From a virus, in the IMG/VR virus record IMGVR_UViG_3300030430_000366, positions 1 through 26,782 of that record: a stretch of 26,782 bases of DNA; one strand, 5' to 3'. The position numbers and the translations under genes are program-made. Positions 16,044 to 22,672 of this stretch are shown here, piece by piece. Position 1 is the first letter of the stretch. Each line of letters starts with the position of its first letter. A model generated the notes under the pieces. That model made no database searches, had not been told where the DNA came from, and saw nothing but the letters and a program-made list of their open reading frames with translations.

Positions 16044-16753
16044 CCCCAAGTAGACCACTCTCATACTCTAGCCTCAAAGCGTTTGGCAAGAGTCCCAATC
16101 ACTATCTCTCATACATCGCTGGAGACTCTAAACCGAGTCCAGCTATGGAACTAGGAACGGCCATACATTGCGCGGTGCTAGAGCCTGACCGATTTGATGT
16201 AACGTATGACCTCAGCGAACATCGCAAAAACACCAAAGCCTATCTTGAGATGGCTGGTCAACGCCCTGAGACAACCTTTCTCAACTCGTCTGACTGGAAC
16301 ACGGTGAGTAGGGTCAGCGATGCGGTGAAGATGCAAGACCACCACGACCTCATATCCCTTGCGGATCGCTATGAAGTAGAGGTCACGGGTGACATCAAAG
16401 GTCTTCCCTTTCGTGGCTTTGTTGACGCGATGGGTGTGAACTACCTAGTAGACCTCAAGACGTGTCGAGATGCAAGCCCCCAAGAGTTTCAGCGTAGTGC
16501 CTGGAACTTTGACTACTACTTGCAAGCTGCCGTCTATTGCGAGTTGACGGGCTTGCGTGACTTTTGGATAGTTGCTTGTGAGACTCAAGCACCATACAAC
16601 GTGGTCAGCTACTACATCTCTGACGAGTACCTCGACAGGGGTAGAGCCAAACTCTATGACCTGATTGAGAAGTTCAAGGCTTGGGATGGTGAGCCACAAG
16701 GCTACGCTCAGGCAGACAACTTCTTCACCCTTGATGCTCCACGCTGGGCATAA
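16040..16753 (+). CDS. PD-(D/E)XK exonuclease, RecE-like
   Basis: A 237-residue protein with the layout of RecE/exonuclease VIII-type nucleases. The N-terminal LSYSSLKAFGKSPNHYL and ELGTAIHCAVLEPDRF (His43) are typical. The core has FRGFVDAMGVNYLVDLKT, giving the catalytic Asp and the D-x-K pair, followed by YYLQAAVY as the conserved Gln/Tyr helix. Such enzymes resect double-strand ends for recombination. No annealing protein (RecT/Bet) is recognisable beside it; the OB-like protein at 15002 is the only candidate. It overlaps the next gene at TAATG. Confidence 0.8.
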   Translation: MTPSRPLSYSSLKAFGKSPNHYLSYIAGDSKPSPAMELGTAIHCAVLEPDRFDVTYDLSEHRKNTKAYLEMAGQRPETTFLNSSDWNTVSRVSDAVKMQDHHDLISLADRYEVEVTGDIKGLPFRGFVDAMGVNYLVDLKTCRDASPQEFQRSAWNFDYYLQAAVYCELTGLRDFWIVACETQAPYNVVSYYISDEYLDRGRAKLYDLIEKFKAWDGEPQGYAQADNFFTLDAPRWA

Positions 16754-17442
16754 TGGAAAGGCAATTCAAAGGCATTTGGATTGATGCTGAGATATGGCTA
16801 CACCCTAGGCTATCGGCAGTAGACAAGGTGCTACTTGCTGACATACACTCCTTCACAGGAAATGGCAAGACCTTCTACAAGACGAACGACACCCTTGCAC
16901 AAGAGTTGTTCGTGTCAGTCAAGACGGTCTCACGCTCTATGAAGAAGCTAAGTGAGATGGGTTTGATCCGTATAGGTGGGACGAAGCGCAAGAGGCTTGC
17001 GTGGTCGCTCTACCAATCGGGACAAATTGACCATGATGCTGGACACAATGTCCTTGATACGAGTCAAAATGTCTCTTCAAACGGGTCAGATTGTCCCACT
17101 ACTAATACAAGTACTAGTCCAAGTACTGATACATCTACTGTAAGGGAATTGGTTTACCCTTTTGAAGATGAACGATTCAAGAAGGCATGGGCTGAATGGA
17201 TACAAGAGCGACGAGATAGGAGGCTACGCAAGTACACCTTGAGGGGTGAGCAAAGCGCACTCAGCAACCTAGGCAAAATCTCCAACCTCGACCTTGAGAC
17301 TGCCCTAGCCATCATTCAACAAAGCATTGCCCAAAACTATCAAGGGCTATTCCCAATCAAAGATGACAAAAGAACTAGCAAAAAATTCGATTCACTCAAG
17401 TATAGAGACTATCTCAGCACCCTCGGTCAAGATGACCCTTGA
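16753..17442 (+). CDS. Replication initiator-like protein with N-terminal winged helix
   Basis: A 229-residue protein. Residues ~5-85 form a winged helix of the type found in phage replication proteins: WIDAEIWLHPRLSAVDKVLL, then NDTLAQELFVSVKTVSRSMKKLSEMGLI as helix-turn-helix. A low-complexity Ser/Thr/Asp linker (~100-130) joins it to a helical C-terminal domain (FKKAWAEWIQERRDRR on). Phage O-like initiators and DnaD-like loaders share this design. No origin iterons were found by eye inside or beside it. It overlaps the next gene by 11 bases. Confidence 0.7.
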   Translation: MERQFKGIWIDAEIWLHPRLSAVDKVLLADIHSFTGNGKTFYKTNDTLAQELFVSVKTVSRSMKKLSEMGLIRIGGTKRKRLAWSLYQSGQIDHDAGHNVLDTSQNVSSNGSDCPTTNTSTSPSTDTSTVRELVYPFEDERFKKAWAEWIQERRDRRLRKYTLRGEQSALSNLGKISNLDLETALAIIQQSIAQNYQGLFPIKDDKRTSKKFDSLKYRDYLSTLGQDDP

Positions 17443-17971
17443 GAAGGCATGGGATACCGGACTCAACGTGAAGGGCGCGTTCAAGAGAGAACCTCAACTC
17501 GTCCACATGACCCTCACCGCACTCCTCAAAGATGCGGTTGACTACCTAGAAATGAACAAATCTTTCAGGCATGAGGGTGATTACATCGAAGCGGTGAGCT
17601 ATCTCATTGAGGAGTTTCCCGTCATGAAGCTCGAAGAATGGAAGGTCATTTGCACACGCTTGAAAGCGGGGTACTATGGCAAGATGTACGAGCGTCTCAA
17701 GCTGCCTGAGCTGGTAGATATATTCAAGAGCCACGAGTCAGAGCGTGCCGAGTACATGGAACGTCAGCACGATCGATCCAAAGCCCAGGTTAAAAACTTG
17801 CCACCTATAACCCCTGAGCAGCAGGCTAAGTGGAAGGCTTTTGTCAACTCTCTTGACTTGCCTCAACGCGCCCCCGAACGCTGGGAGTTTATCCCATACC
17901 CCAACACCGACATAGAAGAATACGAACAACGCAAGAGAGATGAGCAAGACACTACACGAGAAGACTCTTGA
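17432..17971 (+). CDS. Replication-region protein, unknown function
   Basis: A 179-residue, mostly helical protein. I chose ATG 17432, which overlaps the initiator stop by 11 bases; an upstream frame extension to 17327 would overlap too far. The centre (YIEAVSYLIEEFPVMKLEEWKVICTR split by acid residues, then GYYGKMYERLKLPELVDIF) resembles, from memory, proteins next to initiator genes in Bacteroidota phages. The tail is highly charged (YEQRKRDEQDTTREDS). A helicase-loader or initiator partner is possible but not shown by any motif; no Walker box is present. Confidence 0.65.
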   Translation: MTLEKAWDTGLNVKGAFKREPQLVHMTLTALLKDAVDYLEMNKSFRHEGDYIEAVSYLIEEFPVMKLEEWKVICTRLKAGYYGKMYERLKLPELVDIFKSHESERAEYMERQHDRSKAQVKNLPPITPEQQAKWKAFVNSLDLPQRAPERWEFIPYPNTDIEEYEQRKRDEQDTTREDS

Positions 17972-18095
17972 GGCAACCGTAAAAGCCTTGCGTGAGCAAA
18001 TCGCTGACATGAGTGCTGACATGGTTGAAGATGCCAAGACTATAAAAGACTTGAGAGAGCGACTGGAAATCAGTACCCAAACAGGACACCTATGA
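17940..18095 (+). CDS. Small coiled-coil protein
   Basis: A 51-residue gene starting inside the previous one (32-base overlap) and ending in an ATGA overlap with the methyltransferase remnant. Nearly all of it is a charged heptad-like helix (KTLEATVKALREQIADM, then VEDAKTIKDLRERLE). Function is unknown. Its coupling to the methyltransferase start shows that the methyltransferase was once the next gene of this operon. Confidence 0.6.
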   Translation: MSKTLHEKTLEATVKALREQIADMSADMVEDAKTIKDLRERLEISTQTGHL

Positions 18096-18292
18096 CTCTT
18101 GAAAAAGACACCATCTATTGCGAGGACTGCCTATAAACAAAGAGCAAGATGCCTGATGACTTTGTAGATGTAGTCATCACCTCGCCCCCCTACAATCGCA
18201 AGCGAAATGATAAGTACGCTCACTATGACGACAGGATCAAGGACTACCAACCCTGCCGAGTTGAGGGTGTTCAGCAACCAACTCTCACTTGA
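18092..18292 (+). pseudogene. Remnant of a DNA methyltransferase (TSPPYN type)
   Basis: The frame from ATG 18092 begins MTLEKDTIYCEDCL, then meets TAA (18134-18136), and continues KSKMPDDFVDVVITSPPYN, with YAHYDDRIKDYQ soon after. 'D-x-I-x-x-x-D-C-L ... VDVVITSPPYN' is the start and catalytic motif IV of N6-adenine/N4-cytosine DNA methyltransferases. Homology stops near 18249, where an unrelated ~40-base tail runs to TGA at 18292. Usual family length is 200-400 residues, so the S-adenosylmethionine-binding part is missing. A restart at ATG 18149-18151 would make only ~47 residues. It is inactive as it stands. Confidence 0.8.
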
Positions 18293-18301
18293 TAGCTGAC
18301 C

Positions 18302-18544
18302 TCATACCCAAGTGATCTTGATGGTGAGAGCCATGTCTTGAAGGTCTAGAAACTCGTCACGCACAATCTTGTCAATGATGGGGTAGAGATAGACGTGGGC
18401 TACGTCGCTCTCACTCGTGTCAGTTACGATCCGTTGTATGCCGTTGTCCCCTATGCCCGCATCAATGTGGATGAATTTGAAGTCCTTGGACACGACGGCC
18501 TTGACAACCTGATGGTATTGCTTCTTTGGTCTGAAGTCATCCAT
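18302..18544 (-). CDS. Third gene of the minus-strand cassette, unknown function
   Basis: An 80-residue protein whose ATG shares a base with the stop of the upstream minus-strand gene (TGATG). It begins with a basic helix (MDDFRPKKQYHQVVKAVV) and continues with short strands (KFIHIDAG, AHVYLYPIIDKIVRDEFLD) and a hydrophobic C-terminus. It has no Cys, no signal peptide and no known motif that I can name. Coupled overlap supports it as real. Its stop lies 9 bases from the end of the methyltransferase remnant, so the two converge. Confidence 0.6.
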   Translation of the reverse strand: MDDFRPKKQYHQVVKAVVSKDFKFIHIDAGIGDNGIQRIVTDTSESDVAHVYLYPIIDKIVRDEFLDLQDMALTIKITWV

Positions 18545-18702
18545 CAGAGAGGGGGTTGTTGTGCGAGCATTTCAAGAAAGTCGTACATACCTATCAGGCC
18601 GTCACCATTGAAGTCAAGCTCGAATGCCTGACTACCAGGATGTGGGCTTGTGCCATACGCTTGTAGCAACAAGAGCAAGTCCATGATGTATGTAGACCAC
18701 AT
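18544..18702 (-). CDS. Miniature dockerin/EF-hand-like protein
   Basis: A 52-residue protein. Residues 30-46 read DFNGDGLIGMYDFLEML. Asp30, Asn32, Asp34, Gly35, Ile37 and Asp41 fall at positions 1, 3, 5, 6, 8 and 12 of the dockerin/EF-hand calcium loop, followed by the expected helix. Residues 8-17 (DLLLLLQAYG) look like the helix ending a first half-motif. So it resembles one dockerin unit without the rest of the protein. An AGAGGGG sequence precedes ATG 18702. It overlaps the next gene at TGATG and lies 30 bases after the lipoprotein gene. Dockerins normally bind cohesins; none is seen here. Confidence 0.65.
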   Translation of the reverse strand: MWSTYIMDLLLLLQAYGTSPHPGSQAFELDFNGDGLIGMYDFLEMLAQQPPL

Positions 18703-18732
18703 ACCCCTCTAACGAGATTTGATGTCAAAAGG

Positions 18733-18993
18733 TTAGTCAATCACCACTTGAAGAGCAAACTGAGTAGGGTCATCGGTAGCCACTAGACGATATTCCGTCT
18801 TGAAGTATGGGTCAATGTACACGGCATCCAGTTGAAAAACCTTATGAAAGGTCTTCACAGGATAGGTCGAGTCCCACTCGGTTTCTAGAATCAACTCACA
18901 CTTGTAGCGTTCGGGATGCTCGTAGAGCCGAGAGGGTGCGGACGCGATGCAACCTGAGAGGAAGACCACGAAAATCAATAGTACTTGTTTCAT
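18733..18993 (-). CDS. Small lipoprotein
   Basis: An 86-residue protein with a lipoprotein signal: MKQVLLIFVVFLSGC, where Leu-Ser-Gly-Cys is a good lipobox and Cys15 would be lipidated after cleavage by signal peptidase II. I chose ATG 18993; ATG 19014 adds 7 residues before the signal. The mature part is polar (YEHPERYKCELILETEWD) and ends FALQVVID. It is the first of three genes on the minus strand, opposite to every other gene here. Phage lipoproteins often alter the host surface, for example in superinfection exclusion; that role is inferred only. Confidence 0.75.
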   Translation of the reverse strand: MKQVLLIFVVFLSGCIASAPSRLYEHPERYKCELILETEWDSTYPVKTFHKVFQLDAVYIDPYFKTEYRLVATDDPTQFALQVVID

Positions 18994-19002
18994 CGTCCCC
19001 AA

Positions 19003-19032
19003 TGTAAGGCGCATATATTTGGTTTGTAATAC
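19003..19032 (+). promoter_or_regulatory. Candidate phage promoter: TGTAAGG-N17-TAATAC
   Basis: TGTAAGG (19003-19009) is followed 17 bases later by TAATAC (19027-19032), one change in each box from the pairs at 7211 and 22625. It lies in the divergent gap between the minus-strand cassette and the ninG-like gene, exactly where a plus-strand promoter is needed. A TATATTTG (19014-19021) inside the spacer could be a separate host-type box for the same gene. Confidence 0.4.
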
Positions 19033-19055
19033 TATATGTATTTATATTAAAGCCC

Positions 19056-19460
19056 GTGCCAACGGAACGCCAAAGGCTGGTGAAGAAACTAGACCAAGTA
19101 TTCAGCCGATATATCAGAACACGGGTCGCAGATGAAAGGGGCTTCTCCCCTTGTTTTACGTCAGGTATTGTCAAGCATTGGACTGAGATGGACGCAGGCC
19201 ATTTCATGAGCCGCGCTTGCATGAGTACTAGGTGGAACGTCAAGAATGTGCAATGCCAGTCCAAGAGGGACAATGCCTTTAGGGGTGGAGAGCAATACAA
19301 GTTCGGTCAAGAGTTGGACAAGAAGTATGGGGAGGGTACGGCTGAGGAGTTGTACCACCTATCCAAGACAACCAAAAAGTACGGGGTGCATGAACTGAGG
19401 GAGATGATAGAAGTATTCAAAGTCGAGTGTGAAAGAATCAACGAGGAGAAAGGACTTTGA
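19056..19460 (+). CDS. NinG/Rap-like recombination nuclease
   Basis: A 134-residue protein like lambda NinG (Rap), a structure-specific endonuclease that processes recombination junctions. Seen: FSRYIRTRVADERGF with CFTSG in the first 40 residues, then DAGHFMSR, NVKNVQCQ and RGG with spacing typical of the family, and KFGQELDKKYG after it. The start is a GTG at 19056; no in-frame ATG lies between it and the TAA at 19005. It is the first gene after the minus-strand cassette and overlaps the sigma gene by 32 bases. Confidence 0.78.
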   Translation: MPTERQRLVKKLDQVFSRYIRTRVADERGFSPCFTSGIVKHWTEMDAGHFMSRACMSTRWNVKNVQCQSKRDNAFRGGEQYKFGQELDKKYGEGTAEELYHLSKTTKKYGVHELREMIEVFKVECERINEEKGL

Positions 19461-19926
19461 TGAATGGCTCACCAAAGAGTACCCACAACTTGTGAGGTAT
19501 GGTAGGAGGTATCACCGCGATGCCTCCGACCTAGTCAACCACGTCTACTTGAGGGTTGTCAGGCAAGACCTAGAGAAGGTCATGCGCAATCCCGATGGCT
19601 ACTTCAGAAAGGCCATGTACATAGAGGCCACGCGGGGCAAGTTCAAGCGTGACTACACCATCACCCAAGAGATATTGTATGACATTCCTAGTGAGCGCGT
19701 TAGTATAGATGATGCACTCAATAGGGAACAACTGGAACTGTTCACCGACCGCTTGTCTTGGTTTGACCAAACGGTCTTTAGGCTATGGCTCAATGGGGAG
19801 AATATCTCTGAGCTTTCGCGTGAATCGGGGATCGCTCTAGAGACGCTTCACACATCACTACATAGAACAAAGAAGAAGATCAAGGATGCTTTTAGTTACC
19901 TCAGAAATCAGAAATCAGCGACTTGA
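19429..19926 (+). CDS. Sigma-70 family (ECF-like) sigma factor
   Basis: A 165-residue protein with two helical domains. The N-terminal part has DASDLVNHVYLRVVRQ, a sigma region 2-type helix that contacts the -10 element. The C-terminal part (about 100-158) has FDQTVFRLWLNGENISELS followed by a helix-turn-helix (SGIALETLHTSLHRTKKKIK), typical of region 4. There is no region 1 or 3. Start is GTG 19429, as no in-frame ATG lies nearby; it overlaps ninG. Such a factor could direct host RNA polymerase to phage promoters; the recurring motif in the gaps is a candidate target. It could also be a sigma-like packaging regulator. Confidence 0.75.
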   Translation: MKESTRRKDFDEWLTKEYPQLVRYGRRYHRDASDLVNHVYLRVVRQDLEKVMRNPDGYFRKAMYIEATRGKFKRDYTITQEILYDIPSERVSIDDALNREQLELFTDRLSWFDQTVFRLWLNGENISELSRESGIALETLHTSLHRTKKKIKDAFSYLRNQKSAT

Positions 19927-20293
19927 GATATGTCGCAAGTGTAAGCACTTCGTCAAGGCTACCCAGTCATGTGGTACGCTTGGACTAGGAGAGCGTGTCA
20001 AGTACAAGAACACCACCAAGAAGCTATGCGGCTGCATTATGCCCGTCAAGACCCATCTCAAGATAGCTAGTTGCCCTATCCACAAGTGGAGAAGCACCAT
20101 CAAACCGAGCGACCTCAAAGAGTTGAGGGCATTGCTGAAGGAGATAAATGACAACCGTATCACAGGAGAGCAGAACAAGAGGCTCACCACGCTCTACAAT
20201 GCCATCACTCGAAAGAATCAGAAGGTCAGCGGGTGCGCTCCATGCGTGAAGAAGATGATCAAGGAGATGAACGAACTACTAGAAGAAGCATGA
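19886..20293 (+). CDS. Zinc-ribbon-like Cys-rich protein
   Basis: A 135-residue protein. Cys16-x2-Cys19, Cys29, Cys48-Gly-Cys50 and Cys63-Pro form a zinc-binding pattern (RLEICRKCKHF, LCGCIMPVKTHL, SCPIHKW) that I recall as a small Bacteroidota-phage family of unknown function. The C-terminal half is helical and basic, with a second pair (GCAPCVKKMIKEMNELL). It overlaps the sigma gene by 41 bases and the next gene by ATGA. A nucleic acid-binding or regulatory role is plausible. Confidence 0.65.
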   Translation: MLLVTSEIRNQRLEICRKCKHFVKATQSCGTLGLGERVKYKNTTKKLCGCIMPVKTHLKIASCPIHKWRSTIKPSDLKELRALLKEINDNRITGEQNKRLTTLYNAITRKNQKVSGCAPCVKKMIKEMNELLEEA

Positions 20294-20532
20294 CATCAAG
20301 GAAAGCAAAGAGATTCATCAATCAGGCTGATGAGTGGGTAGTCTTCACGTCCGAAAGGAAGGAGGACAACCAGCACTTCAAGGTATTGGTGTCCAACGAC
20401 GAAGCGTGGGAGGTGCTTTTAAACCTCGCAGTCAATGACTACCACATACGAGAGACCTTCAGGAACATAGTAAAAACCGCAGATGACTACATCAAGAATC
20501 AACGAGATTCGGGAGAATCCCTCGAACCCTAG
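20290..20532 (+). CDS. Small protein, unknown function
   Basis: An 80-residue protein. I chose ATG 20290, which overlaps the previous stop as ATGA, rather than an upstream extension to 20233. It starts with a basic stretch (MTSRKAKRFINQADEWVVF), has an acidic middle and helical end (NDYHIRETFRNIVKTADDYI). No motif recognised. It overlaps the ParB-like gene by 50 bases. Confidence 0.6.
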   Translation: MTSRKAKRFINQADEWVVFTSERKEDNQHFKVLVSNDEAWEVLLNLAVNDYHIRETFRNIVKTADDYIKNQRDSGESLEP

Positions 20533-20998
20533 AACCATATCTAAGGACAAGTTCAAGAAGCTAGTTCAAAGCATCAGGGACTTTCCTGAGATGCTCCAGG
20601 CTCGTCCTATTGTAGTTGACCCATCGTACACGATCCTTGGGGGCAACATGAGGTATCGTGCTTGCATTGAGGCGGGGCTACAACAAGTCCCAGTTTATGT
20701 AGCAACGTGGGAGGAGAGCAAGAACCCTCGCTTCATCATCCAAGACAACGCATCCTACGGGGAGTGGGACTACGATGCTCTTGCCAACGACTGGGATGCA
20801 ACCGTCCTCAATGAGTGGGGCTTGGACTTGTGGGATCAAGAGGAGGAGTCAGAGCCTCAGCCTAAGTCCCAAGGCATCAAGATTGAGTTTAGAGACCAGG
20901 ACTATGACACGGCTCTCGAATTGGTCAACGCACTCAAGGGGTCTGACACCTACATCGGAGGTATAGTCCTCAAGGCACTCATGGAACAATTCAAATAG
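20483..20998 (+). CDS. ParB/Srx-type nuclease-fold protein
   Basis: A 171-residue protein. Residues ~6-75 match the ParB N-terminal (Srx-like) fold: ENPSNPRTISKDKFKKLVQS, the RPIVVD strand, and GGNMRYRACIEAGLQQVPV with the GG-x-x-R-x-x-A box at 53-60. In phages this fold occurs as a nuclease or a CTP-binding adaptor, often just before terminase or beside DNA methyltransferases; here a dead methyltransferase lies 2.2 kb upstream. The C-terminal half is acidic, then a polar/helical end. No HTH of full-length ParB is present, so it is not a partition protein. Confidence 0.75.
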   Translation: MTTSRINEIRENPSNPRTISKDKFKKLVQSIRDFPEMLQARPIVVDPSYTILGGNMRYRACIEAGLQQVPVYVATWEESKNPRFIIQDNASYGEWDYDALANDWDATVLNEWGLDLWDQEEESEPQPKSQGIKIEFRDQDYDTALELVNALKGSDTYIGGIVLKALMEQFK

Positions 20999-21004
20999 AC
21001 ACGA

Positions 21005-21337
21005 ATGGCACACGATAAAAAAGACTTTCTTGAGGCACTAGAGAGGTCACTAGGTGTGGTGACCACGGCAGCTAGAGCCTGCAACATCTCACGACGCACC
21101 CACTACCGATGGCTTGAAGAGGACGAGGACTATGCCGAGTCAGTCAAGGACATCCAAGAATCAGCGATTGACTTTGCCGAGTCGAGCTTGCACCAGCAAA
21201 TCAGGGAGAAGATACCTAGTTCAACCATCTTTTTTCTCAAGACTAAGGGCAAGCATAGGGGCTATGTAGAGACCCAAGACATAAGCATCAGCGAGGGCAA
21301 CAAGAAGCCCTCATGGTTTGACGAGAACAACGATTGA
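21005..21337 (+). CDS. Terminase small subunit
   Basis: A 110-residue protein with a helix-turn-helix in the first 35 residues (FLEALERSLGVVTTAARAC then NISRRTHYRWLEED). An amphipathic helix follows (AIDFAESSLHQQIRE), then IFFLKTKGKHRGYVETQ. This pattern is, from memory, the usual small terminase of Bacteroidota phages, which recognises the packaging site and loads the large subunit. It lies 129 bases upstream of the large subunit, separated by one tiny gene. Confidence 0.75.
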   Translation: MAHDKKDFLEALERSLGVVTTAARACNISRRTHYRWLEEDEDYAESVKDIQESAIDFAESSLHQQIREKIPSSTIFFLKTKGKHRGYVETQDISISEGNKKPSWFDENND

Positions 21338-21338
21338 C

Positions 21339-21470
21339 ATGACCGACTACTTGTACCACGCTCTTGGCATTTGTGGAGAGCATACGCACCCTCACCTCTT
21401 GAACGTATCACTCATCGGAATGGTGGTGTACGTCATCTACAAACTCATGAAGCGAGAGGCTAAGGCTTGA
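21339..21470 (+). CDS. Tiny membrane protein between the terminase subunits
   Basis: A 43-residue protein, ATG one base after the small-terminase stop. Residues 1-20 are polar and His-rich (HALGICGEHTHPH), then a hydrophobic helix (LLNVSLIGMVVYVIYKL) and a basic end. Its stop overlaps the TTG start of the large terminase, which suggests that its main task may be translational coupling. No known family. Confidence 0.55.
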   Translation: MTDYLYHALGICGEHTHPHLLNVSLIGMVVYVIYKLMKREAKA

Positions 21471-22624
21471 AGCAACCCACGACATACTACCAAGCCAAGT
21501 CTTGTAAGGCAAGAATCCAAGTGCATCAAGGGGGCACTCGTAGTGGCAAGACGTATAGTCTATGTCAAGTCCTGATTGAGAATTGCTGGAACAACAAGAA
21601 CCTAGGTCTTGTGGTCACGATATGTCGTAAGACCTACCCCTCACTCAAGGCATCGGTGATGAGGGACTTCTTCACCATCTTGGAGAGCCAAGGGTGGTAC
21701 GATCCGTCCAAGCACAACAAGGTCGAGAGTACATACAAGCTCTTTGGCAACCTCGTCGAGTTTATCTCAGTTGACCAGCCTACCAAGGTGCGTGGTAGGA
21801 AGAGGGATATACTCTTCATCAACGAGGCCAATGAGTTGAACCTAGAAGACTGGAGGCAGCTAGTCTTGAGGACGAAGCAACGCATCATCATTGACTACAA
21901 CCCTTCGGATGAGTTTAGCTGGATATATGACCAGGTTCTCACACGCCCCGACCACCAGTTCTTCAAGACCACCTACAAGGACAACCCCTACTTGAGTGAG
22001 GAGACCGTCAAGGAGATTGAGAGACTGAGGGAGGCAGACGAGAACTACTGGAAGGTGTTTGGGCTTGGAGAGCGTGGGGTCAGTCGAACAACGGTCTTCA
22101 CCCATTGGAAGGAGGTAGACCAAATCCCTGACGGCTTCGAGCTGATGAACGTGGGGCTAGACTTTGGGTACACCAATGATCCGACTGCGATTGTCAAGGT
22201 CTTCACCGATGGTCATGGCTTTTGCCTTGATGAGGTGTGCTACTCTACGGGGTTGCTCAATACCGATATATGCCAAGTGCTAAGAGGTGCGGACATCTCA
22301 CGAACAACCAACATCATTGCTGACTCAGCCGAGCCAAAGAGCATAGATGTCATCCACGGGCAGGGCTTCAACGTCTACCCATGTCGCAAGGGTCGTGACT
22401 CGGTGAGGAGTGGCATCGACTACATGAGGTCAAAGCCCCTGATGATTACGTCCAGGAGCATCAACGGGATCAAAGAACTACGCAACTACAAGTACAAGGA
22501 AGACAAGAATCAACGACCTTTGAACGAGCCAATAGACGCGTTCAATCACTTCATAGATGCGAGTAGGTATGCCATCACCTTCAACGCTACCAACCCCAAC
22601 TACGGAAGCTACCAACTTGGCTAG
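21467..22624 (+). CDS. Terminase large subunit
   Basis: A 385-residue packaging motor. Walker A is GGTRSGKT (22-29). Walker B is DILFINE (114-120) with the catalytic Glu120. The RNase H-like nuclease half has DFGYTNDPTAIV (Asp232), IIADSAEPKSI (Asp286) and PIDAFNHFIDASRYA (Asp357). It belongs to the PBSX-type terminases, and the short length fits. The start is TTG 21467: TAA at 21461 closes the frame upstream, and the next Met lies beyond Walker A. The TTG overlaps the upstream TGA. The Bacteroidota origin is supported by its neighbours. Confidence 0.93.
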   Translation: MKQPTTYYQAKSCKARIQVHQGGTRSGKTYSLCQVLIENCWNNKNLGLVVTICRKTYPSLKASVMRDFFTILESQGWYDPSKHNKVESTYKLFGNLVEFISVDQPTKVRGRKRDILFINEANELNLEDWRQLVLRTKQRIIIDYNPSDEFSWIYDQVLTRPDHQFFKTTYKDNPYLSEETVKEIERLREADENYWKVFGLGERGVSRTTVFTHWKEVDQIPDGFELMNVGLDFGYTNDPTAIVKVFTDGHGFCLDEVCYSTGLLNTDICQVLRGADISRTTNIIADSAEPKSIDVIHGQGFNVYPCRKGRDSVRSGIDYMRSKPLMITSRSINGIKELRNYKYKEDKNQRPLNEPIDAFNHFIDASRYAITFNATNPNYGSYQLG

Positions 22625-22654
22625 TGTAAGAGATAGAATCATTCATAGTTATAC
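22625..22654 (+). promoter_or_regulatory. Candidate phage promoter: TGTAAGA-N17-TTATAC
   Basis: TGTAAGA (22625-22631) and TTATAC (22649-22654) are separated by 17 bases in the 48-base gap after the large terminase. Both boxes are identical to those at 7211-7241. The ATG at 22673 is 18 bases past the second box, a normal leader length, making this the best-behaved copy of the motif. Confidence 0.5.
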
Positions 22655-22672
22655 ACACGAAAACCCATACAA

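Noticed and set aside
17327-17431. Upstream extension of the gene at 17432
   Set aside because: It lies in another frame of the initiator gene with no start signal; ATG 17432 gives a normal short overlap.
18395-18631. A 78-residue plus-strand frame across the minus-strand cassette
   Set aside because: The two coupled minus-strand genes explain this region better; the plus frame has no motif or start signal.
19014-19021. TATATTTG as the main ninG promoter
   Set aside because: The box is good, but the only upstream TTG (18985) is 26 bases away instead of 19-21; it is kept as a side note.
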